From the NCBI GenBank assembly GCA_002313925.1, contig DCAZ01000132.1, positions 1-12,903 on the forward strand: a stretch of DNA of 12,903 bases. The letters are read 5' to 3'. Below, in pieces: positions 1 through 7,530 of this stretch (position 1 is its first letter; the number at the start of each line of letters is the position of its first letter). The translations under genes and the position numbers were made by a program. The stretch comes from Gemmatimonadales bacterium UBA1120 (GTDB taxonomy: Bacteria > Gemmatimonadota > Gemmatimonadetes > Longimicrobiales > Gaopeijiaceae). The notes below the pieces were generated by a model. That model was not told the DNA's origin, ran no database searches, and was given only the letters and a program-made list of their open reading frames with translations.

Positions 1-735
1 ATCCTGGCGATTTTTTCTCTTTCGCTCGCGGAGACAGCGAGTGCACAAACCATCAGAGGAATACTGATGGAGAATGGGACTGATCGAAGAATCCAGCTGG
101 GGGAGATGGTACTCGTGGGTCAGGGTGGCGATACGATCGACGTGACCTATACAAATGACGCCGGGGGCTTTGAGCTCACATCCCCCGACCCGGGTGACTT
201 CCTCGTGCTCGCGGATGCACTCGGATATGGTGCCATGGCTGCGGGAGTATTCGAGCTGGGAGCAGGCGCAGAAATGACACTTGAATACAGGATGCAGCCG
301 TTTGCGCTCGCGATCGAAGATCTCGTCGTCGAGTTCAATCGCCCAATCACACAGCACTCGCTCGTACGGAACGGGTTCGTGGCACGTTTCAATCGTGGGC
401 TCGGCCACTTCATTACACCCAATATGATTGAAGAATCATCAGCGTTCAGGACTGAAGATCTTTTCAGGAACATCGCAGGGGTACAGGTATCGGGTACTGG
501 GTTCGGTGCTGACCGAGTCGCCCTTCGAGGCATCGGTGGACAATTGTGCGACCCCATGATCTACATAGATGGCATAAGAACCGAGAGCAGTGCGACGGGC
601 TTGGCTCTTTCAGATATCATCCCCTTCCATCAGTTAAATGGAGTTGAGATTTATCGCCGTCCAGCCGAGATCCCACTCGAATACGGAATCTCAGGCAGCA
701 CATTCTGTGGAGTGATTGTACTCTGGACGAAATAG
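1..735 (+). CDS. Stand-alone TonB-receptor plug protein with carboxypeptidase-regulatory-like domain (5' partial)
   Basis: The reading frame is open from base 1, so the start codon lies upstream of the window. The first visible codons give a hydrophobic stretch ending in ETASAQT, the end of a signal peptide with probable cleavage after ASA; an internal ATG at 67 lies inside the mature protein and is probably not the true start. Residues about 16-100 of the visible 244 look like a carboxypeptidase-regulatory-like beta-sandwich (NDAGGFELTSPDPGDF, then ADALGYG). Residues about 145-240 resemble the TonB-receptor plug: FRTEDLFRNIAGVQV, VALRGIGG, YIDGI, VEIYRRPAEIPLEYG. Two cysteines (183 and 236 of the visible part) could form a disulfide. 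The protein stops where a receptor would begin its beta-barrel, so it is probably not a transport channel itself. Such barrel-less plug proteins are, to my recollection, common in Gemmatimonadota; their role is unknown. The domain call is fairly sure, the function is not. Confidence 0.8.
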   Translation: MLAIFSLSLAETASAQTIRGILMENGTDRRIQLGEMVLVGQGGDTIDVTYTNDAGGFELTSPDPGDFLVLADALGYGAMAAGVFELGAGAEMTLEYRMQPFALAIEDLVVEFNRPITQHSLVRNGFVARFNRGLGHFITPNMIEESSAFRTEDLFRNIAGVQVSGTGFGADRVALRGIGGQLCDPMIYIDGIRTESSATGLALSDIIPFHQLNGVEIYRRPAEIPLEYGISGSTFCGVIVLWTK

Positions 736-775
736 TGTGGAACCCTCGGACGCTAATCCTATAGCGATCCAGAGT
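720..775. terminator. Possible bidirectional terminator: nested inverted repeats between convergent genes
   Basis: The two genes converge with only 23 bases between stop codons. An 8-base inverted repeat, ACTCTGGA at 720-727 and TCCAGAGT at 768-775, spans both gene ends. Inside it lies a second hairpin, CGCTA at 751-755 and TAGCG at 762-766, with a 6-base loop, extended by GGA/TCC across one bulged base. No run of T follows on either strand, so this is not a classical intrinsic terminator. The position fits a shared terminator, but the arms also encode the two protein ends, so chance is possible. Confidence 0.3.
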
Positions 776-1082
776 CCGCATCCCATATCTCTCTTAGGTA
801 CTCAAACGTGTAGAGCCCCGTCGAGTGCCCATCACTCCAAATAAACTGTAAAGCGTACTGTCCTATATAATGTATAGCAGTTGGATAAATACTTATCTGG
901 ACAGATTTCGGAACCAGAGTCCGTACACCACTCATCTCATCTACACAACCAGCACACGGACATAACAGTCTTAAGTAGCGCGGCACGTACTCTGAAATGA
1001 CACCATCCTTCCATTCGATCTCTAATCTTTCACGATCTTTGGTCGGTTCAATCCGAAGGGGGTCCACGTGGGGTTCAGGCAC
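759..1082 (-). CDS. DUF971 protein (gamma-butyrobetaine hydroxylase N-terminal-like domain)
   Basis: This 107-residue protein is a single DUF971 domain. The family signature is clear: LRLLCPCAGCVDEMSG (Cys41, Cys43, Cys46) and later QFIWSDGHSTGLYTFEYLREI-like sequence with His86. In the homologous N-terminal domain of gamma-butyrobetaine hydroxylase three cysteines and one histidine bind zinc, and all four are present here. The catalytic dioxygenase domain is absent, as usual for bacterial DUF971 proteins, which are often linked to Fe-S or Mrp/ApbC-type genes; the biochemical role is not established. The start is GTG at 1082, three bases after the rdgB stop, with GGAG about eight bases upstream inside the end of rdgB. 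It is therefore the last gene of an rph-rdgB-DUF971 operon and is probably translationally coupled. Confidence 0.85.
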   Translation of the reverse strand: MPEPHVDPLRIEPTKDRERLEIEWKDGVISEYVPRYLRLLCPCAGCVDEMSGVRTLVPKSVQISIYPTAIHYIGQYALQFIWSDGHSTGLYTFEYLREIWDADSGSL

Positions 1083-1084
1083 GC

Positions 1085-1708
1085 CTAGATCTCCATTCTC
1101 TCAAGGATAATCGCGAGAGCCCGGAATGCTTTGCCTCGATGACTCAGTTCGTTCTTCTGGTCGGGATGGAGTTCAGCAAAAGTCATATCTAAGTCGGGCT
1201 CGAAGAAATAGGGATCGTATCCGAAGCCTGCATCTCCACGGGGTTCAGTCAGGATCAAACCCCTAGCTTCTCCTCGCGTAACAATCATCTGAGATGCAAA
1301 TCCCAGAAGAGCAGCCACACAAACATACTGACCTGTTCGTTTCTCCAGTTCGAGGGCACCCAAACGCTCAACCAAATAATTGTTATTTGCTTGATCAAGC
1401 TTATGACCTGTGAGCCCTTCCACAGGCGCAAAACGTTTTGAACGAACACCCGGTGCACCTCCGAGCGCGTCTACCTCTAAACCAGAATCGTCAGCTACGG
1501 TCGGCAGCCCAGTTTTCGCATAAAAATACTCGACCTTAGAGCGTGCATTCTCTTCAAACGTATCGAAGGGTTCAAGTGCTTCCTCCTCGTCGCGCCACTC
1601 CAAGCCTATATCATCGAGATCTAGCACTGTCAGACGTGGGATACCGCTAAGGATCGTTCTTATCTCTTGAACTTTATGAGCACTGCGAGTTGCTAGCAGC
1701 AGTTCCAC
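1085..1708 (-). CDS. rdgB: XTP/dITP diphosphatase (RdgB/HAM1 family)
   Basis: The protein hydrolyses non-canonical purine nucleoside triphosphates (dITP, ITP, XTP) to the monophosphate and pyrophosphate, keeping them out of DNA and RNA in the cytoplasm. Its 207 residues are slightly more than the usual 195-200. Family motifs appear in order: LLATRSAHKVQEI at the N terminus (substrate-binding Thr/Ser-x-x-x-x-Lys type), VADDSGLEVDALGGAPGVRS around residues 72-90 with the catalytic Asp pair at 73-74, FGYDPYFFEPD, and the C-terminal NELSHRGKA that contacts the base. The start is GTG at 1708, directly adjacent to the TGA stop of rph. Coupling of rph and rdgB is a common bacterial arrangement. Identification is secure; the exact N terminus depends on the GTG, which gives the correct family N terminus. 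Confidence 0.95.
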   Translation of the reverse strand: MELLLATRSAHKVQEIRTILSGIPRLTVLDLDDIGLEWRDEEEALEPFDTFEENARSKVEYFYAKTGLPTVADDSGLEVDALGGAPGVRSKRFAPVEGLTGHKLDQANNNYLVERLGALELEKRTGQYVCVAALLGFASQMIVTRGEARGLILTEPRGDAGFGYDPYFFEPDLDMTFAELHPDQKNELSHRGKAFRALAIILERMEI

Positions 1709-2428
1709 TCAATCAATCCGAAGCGCGCTGGCCTGAGCCGCAAACAGAGTCTCCAGTGCAGCCGTAGCCAGGTCAAGCATCGCATCTAGGTCATCCCGCG
1801 GGAACGGGTCGCCTTCAGCTGTTCCTTGGACCTCAACAAGCCCACCTCCTTGGGTACCGACTATGTTCATATCGACCTGAGCGTTTGAATCTTCTTCATA
1901 GTCTAGGTCGAGTCTAGCCTCCCCTTTTACCAACCCCACACTGATTGCCGCCACACGTTCTCTCATCGGATTACGCACGATGAGACCTTCGCTGACAAGG
2001 TGTTCGAAGGCTAACGACACCGCGACGCAGGCGCCTGTAATTGATGCTGTCCGCGTGCCGCCATCTGCATGTAGTACATCACAGTCTACGGTCACAGTAT
2101 GTAAGCCCAGAATTTTCATATCAGTGACTGAGCGTAGTGAGCGCCCTATGAGACGCTGAATCTCCTGGGTCCTTCCCTTCGCACCCGAACGTTCACGGCG
2201 AGTGCGTGTGTGTGTCGCCCGAGGTAACATCGCGTATTCCGCGGTGACCCATCCAGCACCGCTCGCTTCGCGCCAAGGTGGCACATTTGTGCTAACTGAT
2301 GCGGTACAGAGTACACGAGTGGCTCCAGTAGATATGATGCACGAGCCCTCCGCATAGGGAGCCACATCAGTTTCAATGATTACTGACCGAATCTGATCTG
2401 ATCTCCGGCCTCCAGTACGTCCATTCAT
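1709..2428 (-). CDS. rph: Ribonuclease PH
   Basis: RNase PH is a phosphate-dependent 3'-5' exoribonuclease that trims the 3' ends of tRNA precursors, working as a hexamer in the cytoplasm. The 239 residues equal the usual length (238 in E. coli). Visible signatures are the N-terminal GRRSDQIR, the EGSCIISTGATRVLC strand, GRTQEIQRLIGRSLR with the phosphate-binding Arg86, and the GGTRTASITGA block at about 123-133. ATG at 2428 is preceded by a strong AAGGAG nine bases upstream, which supports this start over a second ATG four bases away in another frame. It is the first gene of the rph-rdgB-DUF971 operon, and its stop codon touches the rdgB GTG. A promoter must lie in the 2429-2498 stretch, but I cannot pick out convincing -35/-10 boxes. 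Confidence 0.96.
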   Translation of the reverse strand: MNGRTGGRRSDQIRSVIIETDVAPYAEGSCIISTGATRVLCTASVSTNVPPWREASGAGWVTAEYAMLPRATHTRTRRERSGAKGRTQEIQRLIGRSLRSVTDMKILGLHTVTVDCDVLHADGGTRTASITGACVAVSLAFEHLVSEGLIVRNPMRERVAAISVGLVKGEARLDLDYEEDSNAQVDMNIVGTQGGGLVEVQGTAEGDPFPRDDLDAMLDLATAALETLFAAQASALRID

Positions 2429-2434
2429 TCCAAG
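2428..2434 (-). other. Leader spacer between rph Shine-Dalgarno and start
   Basis: The ribosome binding site itself is AAGGAG just beyond this spacer, in the minus-strand leader TAAGGAGTCACTTGGA. It is the best ribosome binding site in the rph operon and fixes the rph start. The two downstream genes lack such a site or use it from within the preceding gene. Confidence 0.5.
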
Positions 2435-2498
2435 TGACTCCTTATACGAGCGACCAAGTCAGTCGTTGAATACCCTTCCAGTAACAGAACAAAAGCGG

Positions 2499-2520
2499 CT
2501 CTCCCCCCTATCAGGGAGAG
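2499..2520 (-). terminator. Hairpin terminator behind the antiporter operon
   Basis: CTCTCCC at 2499-2505 pairs perfectly with GGGAGAG at 2514-2520 around an 8-base loop, giving a 7-bp GC-rich stem. On the minus strand it begins five bases after the stop codon of the last antiporter gene and is followed by GCCGCTTTTGTTC, a weak and delayed T-rich tail. Position and stem strength suggest a Rho-independent terminator, or at least a 3'-end stabilising hairpin, that separates the antiporter operon from rph. The imperfect T tract lowers certainty. Confidence 0.55.
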
Positions 2521-2524
2521 TTCG

Positions 2525-4288
2525 CTAGAGGTAAAACAGCAAATAGGCCACAAGCAGTATCGCGACCCAAAGTACCATACTGCCCGTTGGCCAACTCTTA
2601 GCTAGTGGCCCAACCGGGCCGTGTGTGCGTTTCGCCCCGTGCATGATTGATCCTACGAACTCAAGGACAGAGGAACGTACATATACATCCACACGGGTGA
2701 CGGCTCTTCCAACAGTTCCTACCAACCAGGGACCGGCCTTCCGATAGAACCACTCCGCATCGACATGTATCGCCCTTTTTTCGTCTGGATAGACGCCTGA
2801 CTTGACTAGGGTGATAAATCCTAGGGCCCCAAAAGCCAGCAATTGAAGCTGTGTGACCACGTGTCGAAAGTCATATGGGTGATAATCCATTTCGTATGGC
2901 AACAGTGTATAGAACTGTGCTGGGAAGACCCCAATCAGTACACATAGGACTGCTCCGATCGACATCGCGATCAGCATGTTACGGGGCGGTTCCTTGGCAC
3001 GAATACCAGAGTCGTGTGCAAAGAACGAGAAGAACGGAATCTTAATGCCGGCATGCTCGAGCACCCCTGCAGAAGCGAAGAGCATGAAAAGCCAAACGAC
3101 GTAATGATGCTCTTCGATCGCCGCTACCATGATCATCGACTTCGTTACAAAAGCGCTGAACAGAGGGAATGCTGAAATCGCCGATGCACCGACTATACAG
3201 AGGCCTGCCGTGAATGGCATCGTCTTATAGATACCTCCGAGGTCGGTTCCCTTTGTCCGACCGGTCATCGTCATGACTGCTCCCATGGACATGAAGAGCA
3301 GGCCCTTGAAGATGACGTCAGCAAAAGCGTGCGCGACGGCACCGTTTACTGCCATGCTCGTCCCAATCCCGATCCCTGCAACCATGAAGCCGATCTGGTT
3401 GATCATCGAGTAACCGAGTACACGACGGAGGTCATTCTCCAGGACGGCATAGAAGATCGGGAAGAATGTCATCGCCGTACCGATGTAGATCAGTACGTCG
3501 GTACCAACGAAACTCCGTGCCAACGCGTAGACGGCTACTTTCGTTGTGAATGCACTCAGAAAAACCGTTCCGGTGGGGGTGCTCTCCGGATAAGCTTCTG
3601 TGATCCAATTATGGAGCAGCGGAAAACCGGCTTTGATACCAAAGGAGAGCAATAAAATCCATCCGGCCGCCCCAGTGCCAGCCAACCCAACATGGCCAAA
3701 CTCAATCGAGCCAGTCTCATGAGCAAGCATGAGTGCCCCTGAAAGAAGCAGGACACCCGAGATCACATGAATGATCAGGTACCGGAACCCAGTCGCATAT
3801 GATCGTTCAGACTTTCGGGCCCATACCAGAAAGGCCGATGAGATCGCGAGGAGCTCCCAGAAGATGAAGAGAGTGATGAAATCTCCGGCGAATACCGCAC
3901 CTAGTGCACTGCCGGCATAGACCATCGCCGCAACGTGCTGCAGTCCTGCTGAGGCATTACCAACGATGTCGTCCTCACCAACCTCTCCAGCGACTGACCC
4001 TTCGGGTGTACCGTCCCCGAGGTGCAGCGCATAGATAAACCCTAGGAAAGCGGCAAGGTGGAACAGATAGCCAAACAGTAGGCTGAGCTTGTCGGCACGG
4101 TATGGCGTTAGGGTGTAGCCAAGCAGATCAAATTGAAGATGTAGGCCTGGCTCAACCCCGAACCAAAGGTTGAGTCCACCTACGAGTGGAATAGCGAGGA
4201 TGAGCACCTTGCGAGCCGTGCCCCGTGTGAACGCGATAACAACCGCGCCAACGAAGAAGAGCGCAAATGGAGGCAGGCTACTCAGCAT
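2525..4288 (-). CDS. Third NuoL/M-type antiporter subunit, long C-terminal form
   Basis: This 587-residue polytopic inner-membrane protein belongs to the proton-conducting membrane transporter family (PF00361 type). Channel residues are conserved: Glu145 in LFIFWELLAI, Lys219 in SFGIKAGFPLLHNW, Lys250 in SAFTTKVAVY, His320/Lys328 in AHAFADVIFKG, and Lys383 in FVTKSM. Two things set it apart from the other two copies. An acidic, glycine-rich insertion occupies residues about 91-117, between what should be helices 3 and 4. The C-terminal tail, after about residue 500, carries DAEWFYRK, a long probably amphipathic segment (about 518-553) and a last membrane helix (about 568-587), recalling the lateral helix of NuoL/MrpA (inference). 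It may therefore stand in for the N-terminal half of MrpA. The ATG at 4288 overlaps the preceding small gene by 11 bases. Last gene of the operon. Confidence 0.9.
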   Translation of the reverse strand: MLSSLPPFALFFVGAVVIAFTRGTARKVLILAIPLVGGLNLWFGVEPGLHLQFDLLGYTLTPYRADKLSLLFGYLFHLAAFLGFIYALHLGDGTPEGSVAGEVGEDDIVGNASAGLQHVAAMVYAGSALGAVFAGDFITLFIFWELLAISSAFLVWARKSERSYATGFRYLIIHVISGVLLLSGALMLAHETGSIEFGHVGLAGTGAAGWILLLSFGIKAGFPLLHNWITEAYPESTPTGTVFLSAFTTKVAVYALARSFVGTDVLIYIGTAMTFFPIFYAVLENDLRRVLGYSMINQIGFMVAGIGIGTSMAVNGAVAHAFADVIFKGLLFMSMGAVMTMTGRTKGTDLGGIYKTMPFTAGLCIVGASAISAFPLFSAFVTKSMIMVAAIEEHHYVVWLFMLFASAGVLEHAGIKIPFFSFFAHDSGIRAKEPPRNMLIAMSIGAVLCVLIGVFPAQFYTLLPYEMDYHPYDFRHVVTQLQLLAFGALGFITLVKSGVYPDEKRAIHVDAEWFYRKAGPWLVGTVGRAVTRVDVYVRSSVLEFVGSIMHGAKRTHGPVGPLAKSWPTGSMVLWVAILLVAYLLFYL

Positions 4289-4583
4289 CGTCTGAGCCTC
4301 CCTCGTAGTAATCCTCTGGGCGGATCAACAGCCTTCTCATGGGCTTGGCAATAAGCACCAGGAACCAAAACGAAATGAATCCATATATCGGATACACAAG
4401 AAACCGCATGCTCTCCTCAAGTGGATGCGGATGAGCATTCTCAACACCGAACAGCAGAAATTCGGCCGCAAGCAGCGCGCCACAAATCAGGTAAACAGCA
4501 AAAAAGAAACGTCTTACTGCTTTCGGCTTATCCAACCAGCCTACCGGCTCCTTGATCTCGTGACCGTGGTAGTCCTGGCTCAT
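4278..4583 (-). CDS. Small two-helix membrane protein of the antiporter operon, unrecognised
   Basis: I do not recognise a named family. The 101 residues show a hydrophilic N terminus (SQDYHGHEIKEPVGWLDKP), a first hydrophobic helix at about 26-46, a short His/Pro-containing loop (NAHPHPLEES), a second helix at about 60-80 (VYPIYGFISFWFLVLIAK), then a basic stretch PMRRLLIRPEDYY and an acidic tail. It is certainly a real gene: its ATG overlaps the stop of the preceding antiporter gene in an ATGA, and its own stop lies inside the start of the next, so it is translated together with the two large subunits. I infer a small accessory or assembly subunit located where the second and third pump subunits meet. 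With positive residues after helix 2, both ends are probably cytoplasmic. Confidence 0.85.
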   Translation of the reverse strand: MSQDYHGHEIKEPVGWLDKPKAVRRFFFAVYLICGALLAAEFLLFGVENAHPHPLEESMRFLVYPIYGFISFWFLVLIAKPMRRLLIRPEDYYEGGSDDAE

Positions 4584-6058
4584 TGGCCAACTCCAGAGAC
4601 GACCATAGTCATCAGTTCATGCCAGAGATCTGGCCAAAAGAAGAAGCCTACCGTTGCTGATGCTGTGATGCCGATTGCTATCAACGAAGGCAACGGCGCT
4701 TCCTTAATGCCTTTGCCGTGGTGAGCATCATCGGGTGGCCTGAAGAAGAACGCCTTCACTGGCACCTCAAGCAGGTAATAGAGGCTGAGCAACGAGCTGA
4801 GCATGAGAACGGCGAGCAGACCAACCTGCCCCGCTTCAAGCGTGCCCATGCCAAGAAACCATTTGCTCCATGAACCTCCAGCTGGTGGCAACCCAATGAT
4901 GCTCAAAGAGCCAACAAAAAATGCGCCGAAAGTGATCGGCATCGTTCGACCAAGTCCATGCATGCGACTGATGTCTTTCTCATGGGCTACCACTAATACT
5001 GCACCTGCTGCGAAGAACAACGTGATCTTACCAAATGCATGCATGGCTATGTGCATACCCCCACCAATTACGCCCCATTCGTTCGCCAACAATGCCCCCA
5101 GCACGATGTAGGACAGTTGGCTTATTGTGGAGTATGCAAGCCGCGCCTTCAGGTTATTTTTCTGAAAAGCGACCAGAGAAGCCAGAATGATCGTGGCGGC
5201 TGCGACCCATGCAAGCCACGTCGTCACGGCAAGTGTACCGAGCAAATCAATACCAAATACGTAGACAGCCACTTTTAGTACCGTAAAGACACCAGCCTTA
5301 ACAACAGCAACCGCATGCAAGAGTGCTGAAACTGGTGTCGGGGCCACCATAGCAGCTGGTAACCAGCGGTGGAACGGCATAACCGCAGCCTTCCCAACAC
5401 CGAATACGAACAGCACTAGGATTGCGCTCAGTACGCCGTTAGATGCCGTACCGGCTAGAATCCCACCCTCTGTGAAGTCTACGGTATCAGCAAGCTGCCA
5501 GGTCCAGATAATCGCTAATAACTGAAATCCTACTGATGTGGTGAGAAGAATTCCCAGATATACCCGTCCTGCCTTCCGGGCCTCATCAGTCTGGTGATGT
5601 GTTACAAGTGGAAAAGTGCAAAGTGTTAGGACCTCATAGAATGCAAAAAGCGTGAAGAGGTTCGCACTGAATGCGACGCCCATTGCCCCAGCGATCGCGA
5701 TCGCAAAGAAGAAAAAGAACCTCGTCTGGTTCTTCTCATGGTGTCCACGCATGTATCCGATCGCGTAGAGCGTAGTGACAATCCAGAGGAAGGAGGCCAC
5801 GAGCGCAAAGAGTAGTCCGAGCGGCTCGACTTCGAATGCAAGCTGCACACCGGGCACGATCTCGAGTAGCTCCAGCCTCGGGCGTGCACCCTCCCGAAGG
5901 TGATGGAGCAGTCCCCAAACATGCCAAAAGGTCAACCCACCGGTAAGGAGTGTCGCTGTTTCACGAACGTTAGGTCGACTGCCAAGGATTAGAACAAGAA
6001 AGGCCCCTAACACAGGGAGAAGCAGGCAGATGCCCACTACAAGGCTGGTGTCAATCAC
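4580..6058 (-). CDS. Second NuoM/MrpD-type antiporter subunit
   Basis: This 492-residue membrane protein has the roughly 14-helix PF00361 fold of Complex I and Mrp antiporter subunits. The proton-path residues are Glu142 in FAFYEVLTL, Lys223 in FGVGKAAVMPFHRWLP, Lys254 in AVAVVKAGVF, His340/Lys344 in HAFGKITLFF, and Lys399 in GGSWSKWFL. All are in the expected order, so it looks competent for proton translocation. It differs clearly from the neighbouring first copy in sequence, so it is an old paralogue and not a recent tandem duplication. The start is GTG at 6058 (overlapping the previous TAG by one base), supported by GGGAG seven bases upstream. It ends in an ATGA overlap with the small orphan gene. 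Whether it corresponds to MrpA, MrpD or neither cannot be settled from sequence reading alone. Confidence 0.93.
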   Translation of the reverse strand: MIDTSLVVGICLLLPVLGAFLVLILGSRPNVRETATLLTGGLTFWHVWGLLHHLREGARPRLELLEIVPGVQLAFEVEPLGLLFALVASFLWIVTTLYAIGYMRGHHEKNQTRFFFFFAIAIAGAMGVAFSANLFTLFAFYEVLTLCTFPLVTHHQTDEARKAGRVYLGILLTTSVGFQLLAIIWTWQLADTVDFTEGGILAGTASNGVLSAILVLFVFGVGKAAVMPFHRWLPAAMVAPTPVSALLHAVAVVKAGVFTVLKVAVYVFGIDLLGTLAVTTWLAWVAAATIILASLVAFQKNNLKARLAYSTISQLSYIVLGALLANEWGVIGGGMHIAMHAFGKITLFFAAGAVLVVAHEKDISRMHGLGRTMPITFGAFFVGSLSIIGLPPAGGSWSKWFLGMGTLEAGQVGLLAVLMLSSLLSLYYLLEVPVKAFFFRPPDDAHHGKGIKEAPLPSLIAIGITASATVGFFFWPDLWHELMTMVVSGVGQ

Positions 6059-7530
6059 TACAAGGCTCCCAGTAGCACTTCTGCAGCACGTGTAGCTATA
6101 CCTACACTGTCACTGGCATTGATTCCAAAGTAGAGATTACTGAGGACAAGCACCCAAGTCGGTACCAGCAAGCTGAGGGGTGCTTCGGAGATTCCGAGTT
6201 CAGGATCAGCCTCATGGAAGTACGCAACTTCGACGACCTTCCAGACGTACATCAAAGCAAGCAGAGAACCAAGGAGCACCACCCCCGCTACTGGCCACAT
6301 TCCTTGCTCAAGTGCGGCTTGAACCAGATACCACTTACTGATGAAACCAACAGTAAGTGGGACACCAATCAGGCTCAGTCCTCCCACTACAAACGCTGCC
6401 ATCGTCCAAGGCATGACACGACCGAGTCCGTGCATCCGTTCCAATCGAACCGATCCGACTCGGTACATTACACAGCCCATCGACATGAACAGTGCTCCCT
6501 TAATGAGAGCGTGGTTGAATAGATGAAGGATCCCTGCGGTCAACCCCAGCACAGACGCAAAGCTTATCCCAAGCACCATATAGCCGATCTGCGCAACGCT
6601 CGAGTACGCCAGTAGGCGTTTGACATTCTCCTGGTATATGGCAACCAGGGACATAGTTACGATCGCAATCAAAGCCAGTGGCATCAGGATTCGATCTAAC
6701 TGCATGACATCGAACGAGAACGTCGCACCGAAAATTGTGAAGAAGAACCGAAGTAGGAGATACACCCCCACTTTGGTAGCAGTAGAGGCAATGAATGCTG
6801 TTACAGCTGAGGGCGCGTACGTATATGCATTCGGTAGCCACAGATGAAGCGGAAATAGCGCTAACTTCAGCGTAATCCCGACAGTCAGGAATGTGAACGC
6901 TACTGGGATCGTCCTCGTACCGGAAACCTCAGGGAGACGATCCGCTAGATCCGCCATATTGAGCGTACCCGTCATGACGTACATGAGGCCGATACCGATG
7001 ACTATAAACGTCGCTCCCACACTACCCATGATCAGGTACTGGAAGGACGCTGTAAGTGCCCGGCGATCGCTGCCAAGTGCAATCAAGGCATACGCTGAGA
7101 GAGAAGAGATCTCTAGGAAGACGAAGACGTTGAACACATCACCCGTCACAGCGATTCCGAGCAGACCCGTAAGACAAAGGATGAAGGCCGCGTAAAAGAG
7201 CGGGATCCTGTCCTCAGTAATTTCTCTTTCAACGCTTGCGCAAGCGTAAGGCGCAACCAACGCCCCAATCAAAGCAACAATAACAACAACCCAGGCGTTC
7301 ACCGGATCCACTACATACTCGATCCCATAGGGTGCCGCCCAACCTCCTAGTTCATAGTGAATCACTCCGGCAGCCATAGTCTGTGAAAGCAGCTCTAGGG
7401 CGACATAGAGAGCCCACAGCGTGGCCGCAACCGCAACGGCCCAGGAAAGACGTGGGCGATTCAGTAGCGCAGCGATCGGGGCTGCAACCAGAGGAACGAC
7501 GACGAGCAAGACGGGAAGATGGTCGGTCAT
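6058..7530 (-). CDS. mrpD: MrpD/MbhH-like antiporter subunit
   Basis: This 490-residue polytopic protein follows mrpC, exactly where MrpD (MbhH) belongs, and its length matches MrpD (about 490-500). Conserved channel residues are Glu140 in VFVFLEISSL, Lys222 in GITLKLALFPLHLWLPNAY, Lys253 in STATKVGVYLL, His340/Lys344 in NHALIKGALF, and Lys399 in GFISKWYL. The YTYAPSAVTAF segment after the LPNAY motif is typical of Mrp/Mbh members. MrpD is one of the two large proton- or sodium-translocating subunits of the Mrp complex in the inner membrane. Its ATG overlaps the mrpC stop as ATGA, and its own TAG overlaps the next gene's GTG by one base. Of the three large copies this one is the best match to a genuine MrpD, by position as well as by sequence. 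Confidence 0.93.
   Translation of the reverse strand: MTDHLPVLLVVVPLVAAPIAALLNRPRLSWAVAVAATLWALYVALELLSQTMAAGVIHYELGGWAAPYGIEYVVDPVNAWVVVIVALIGALVAPYACASVEREITEDRIPLFYAAFILCLTGLLGIAVTGDVFNVFVFLEISSLSAYALIALGSDRRALTASFQYLIMGSVGATFIVIGIGLMYVMTGTLNMADLADRLPEVSGTRTIPVAFTFLTVGITLKLALFPLHLWLPNAYTYAPSAVTAFIASTATKVGVYLLLRFFFTIFGATFSFDVMQLDRILMPLALIAIVTMSLVAIYQENVKRLLAYSSVAQIGYMVLGISFASVLGLTAGILHLFNHALIKGALFMSMGCVMYRVGSVRLERMHGLGRVMPWTMAAFVVGGLSLIGVPLTVGFISKWYLVQAALEQGMWPVAGVVLLGSLLALMYVWKVVEVAYFHEADPELGISEAPLSLLVPTWVLVLSNLYFGINASDSVGIATRAAEVLLGAL

Noticed and set aside
1389..1400. Perfect 12-base palindrome GCTTGATCAAGC
   Set aside because: It lies inside the rdgB coding sequence, has no second copy that I see, and a single short palindrome is expected by chance.
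6214..6522. Plus-strand open frame opposite the mrpD gene
   Set aside because: The product is low-complexity and charged with no recognisable motif; it mirrors a well-conserved membrane-protein gene on the other strand and has no plausible ribosome binding site. The same holds for the other plus-strand frames between 3329 and 8991.
4580..7530. Recent tandem duplication of antiporter genes
   Set aside because: The two 490-residue proteins share only family motifs; the rest of the sequences differ widely, so they are old paralogues.
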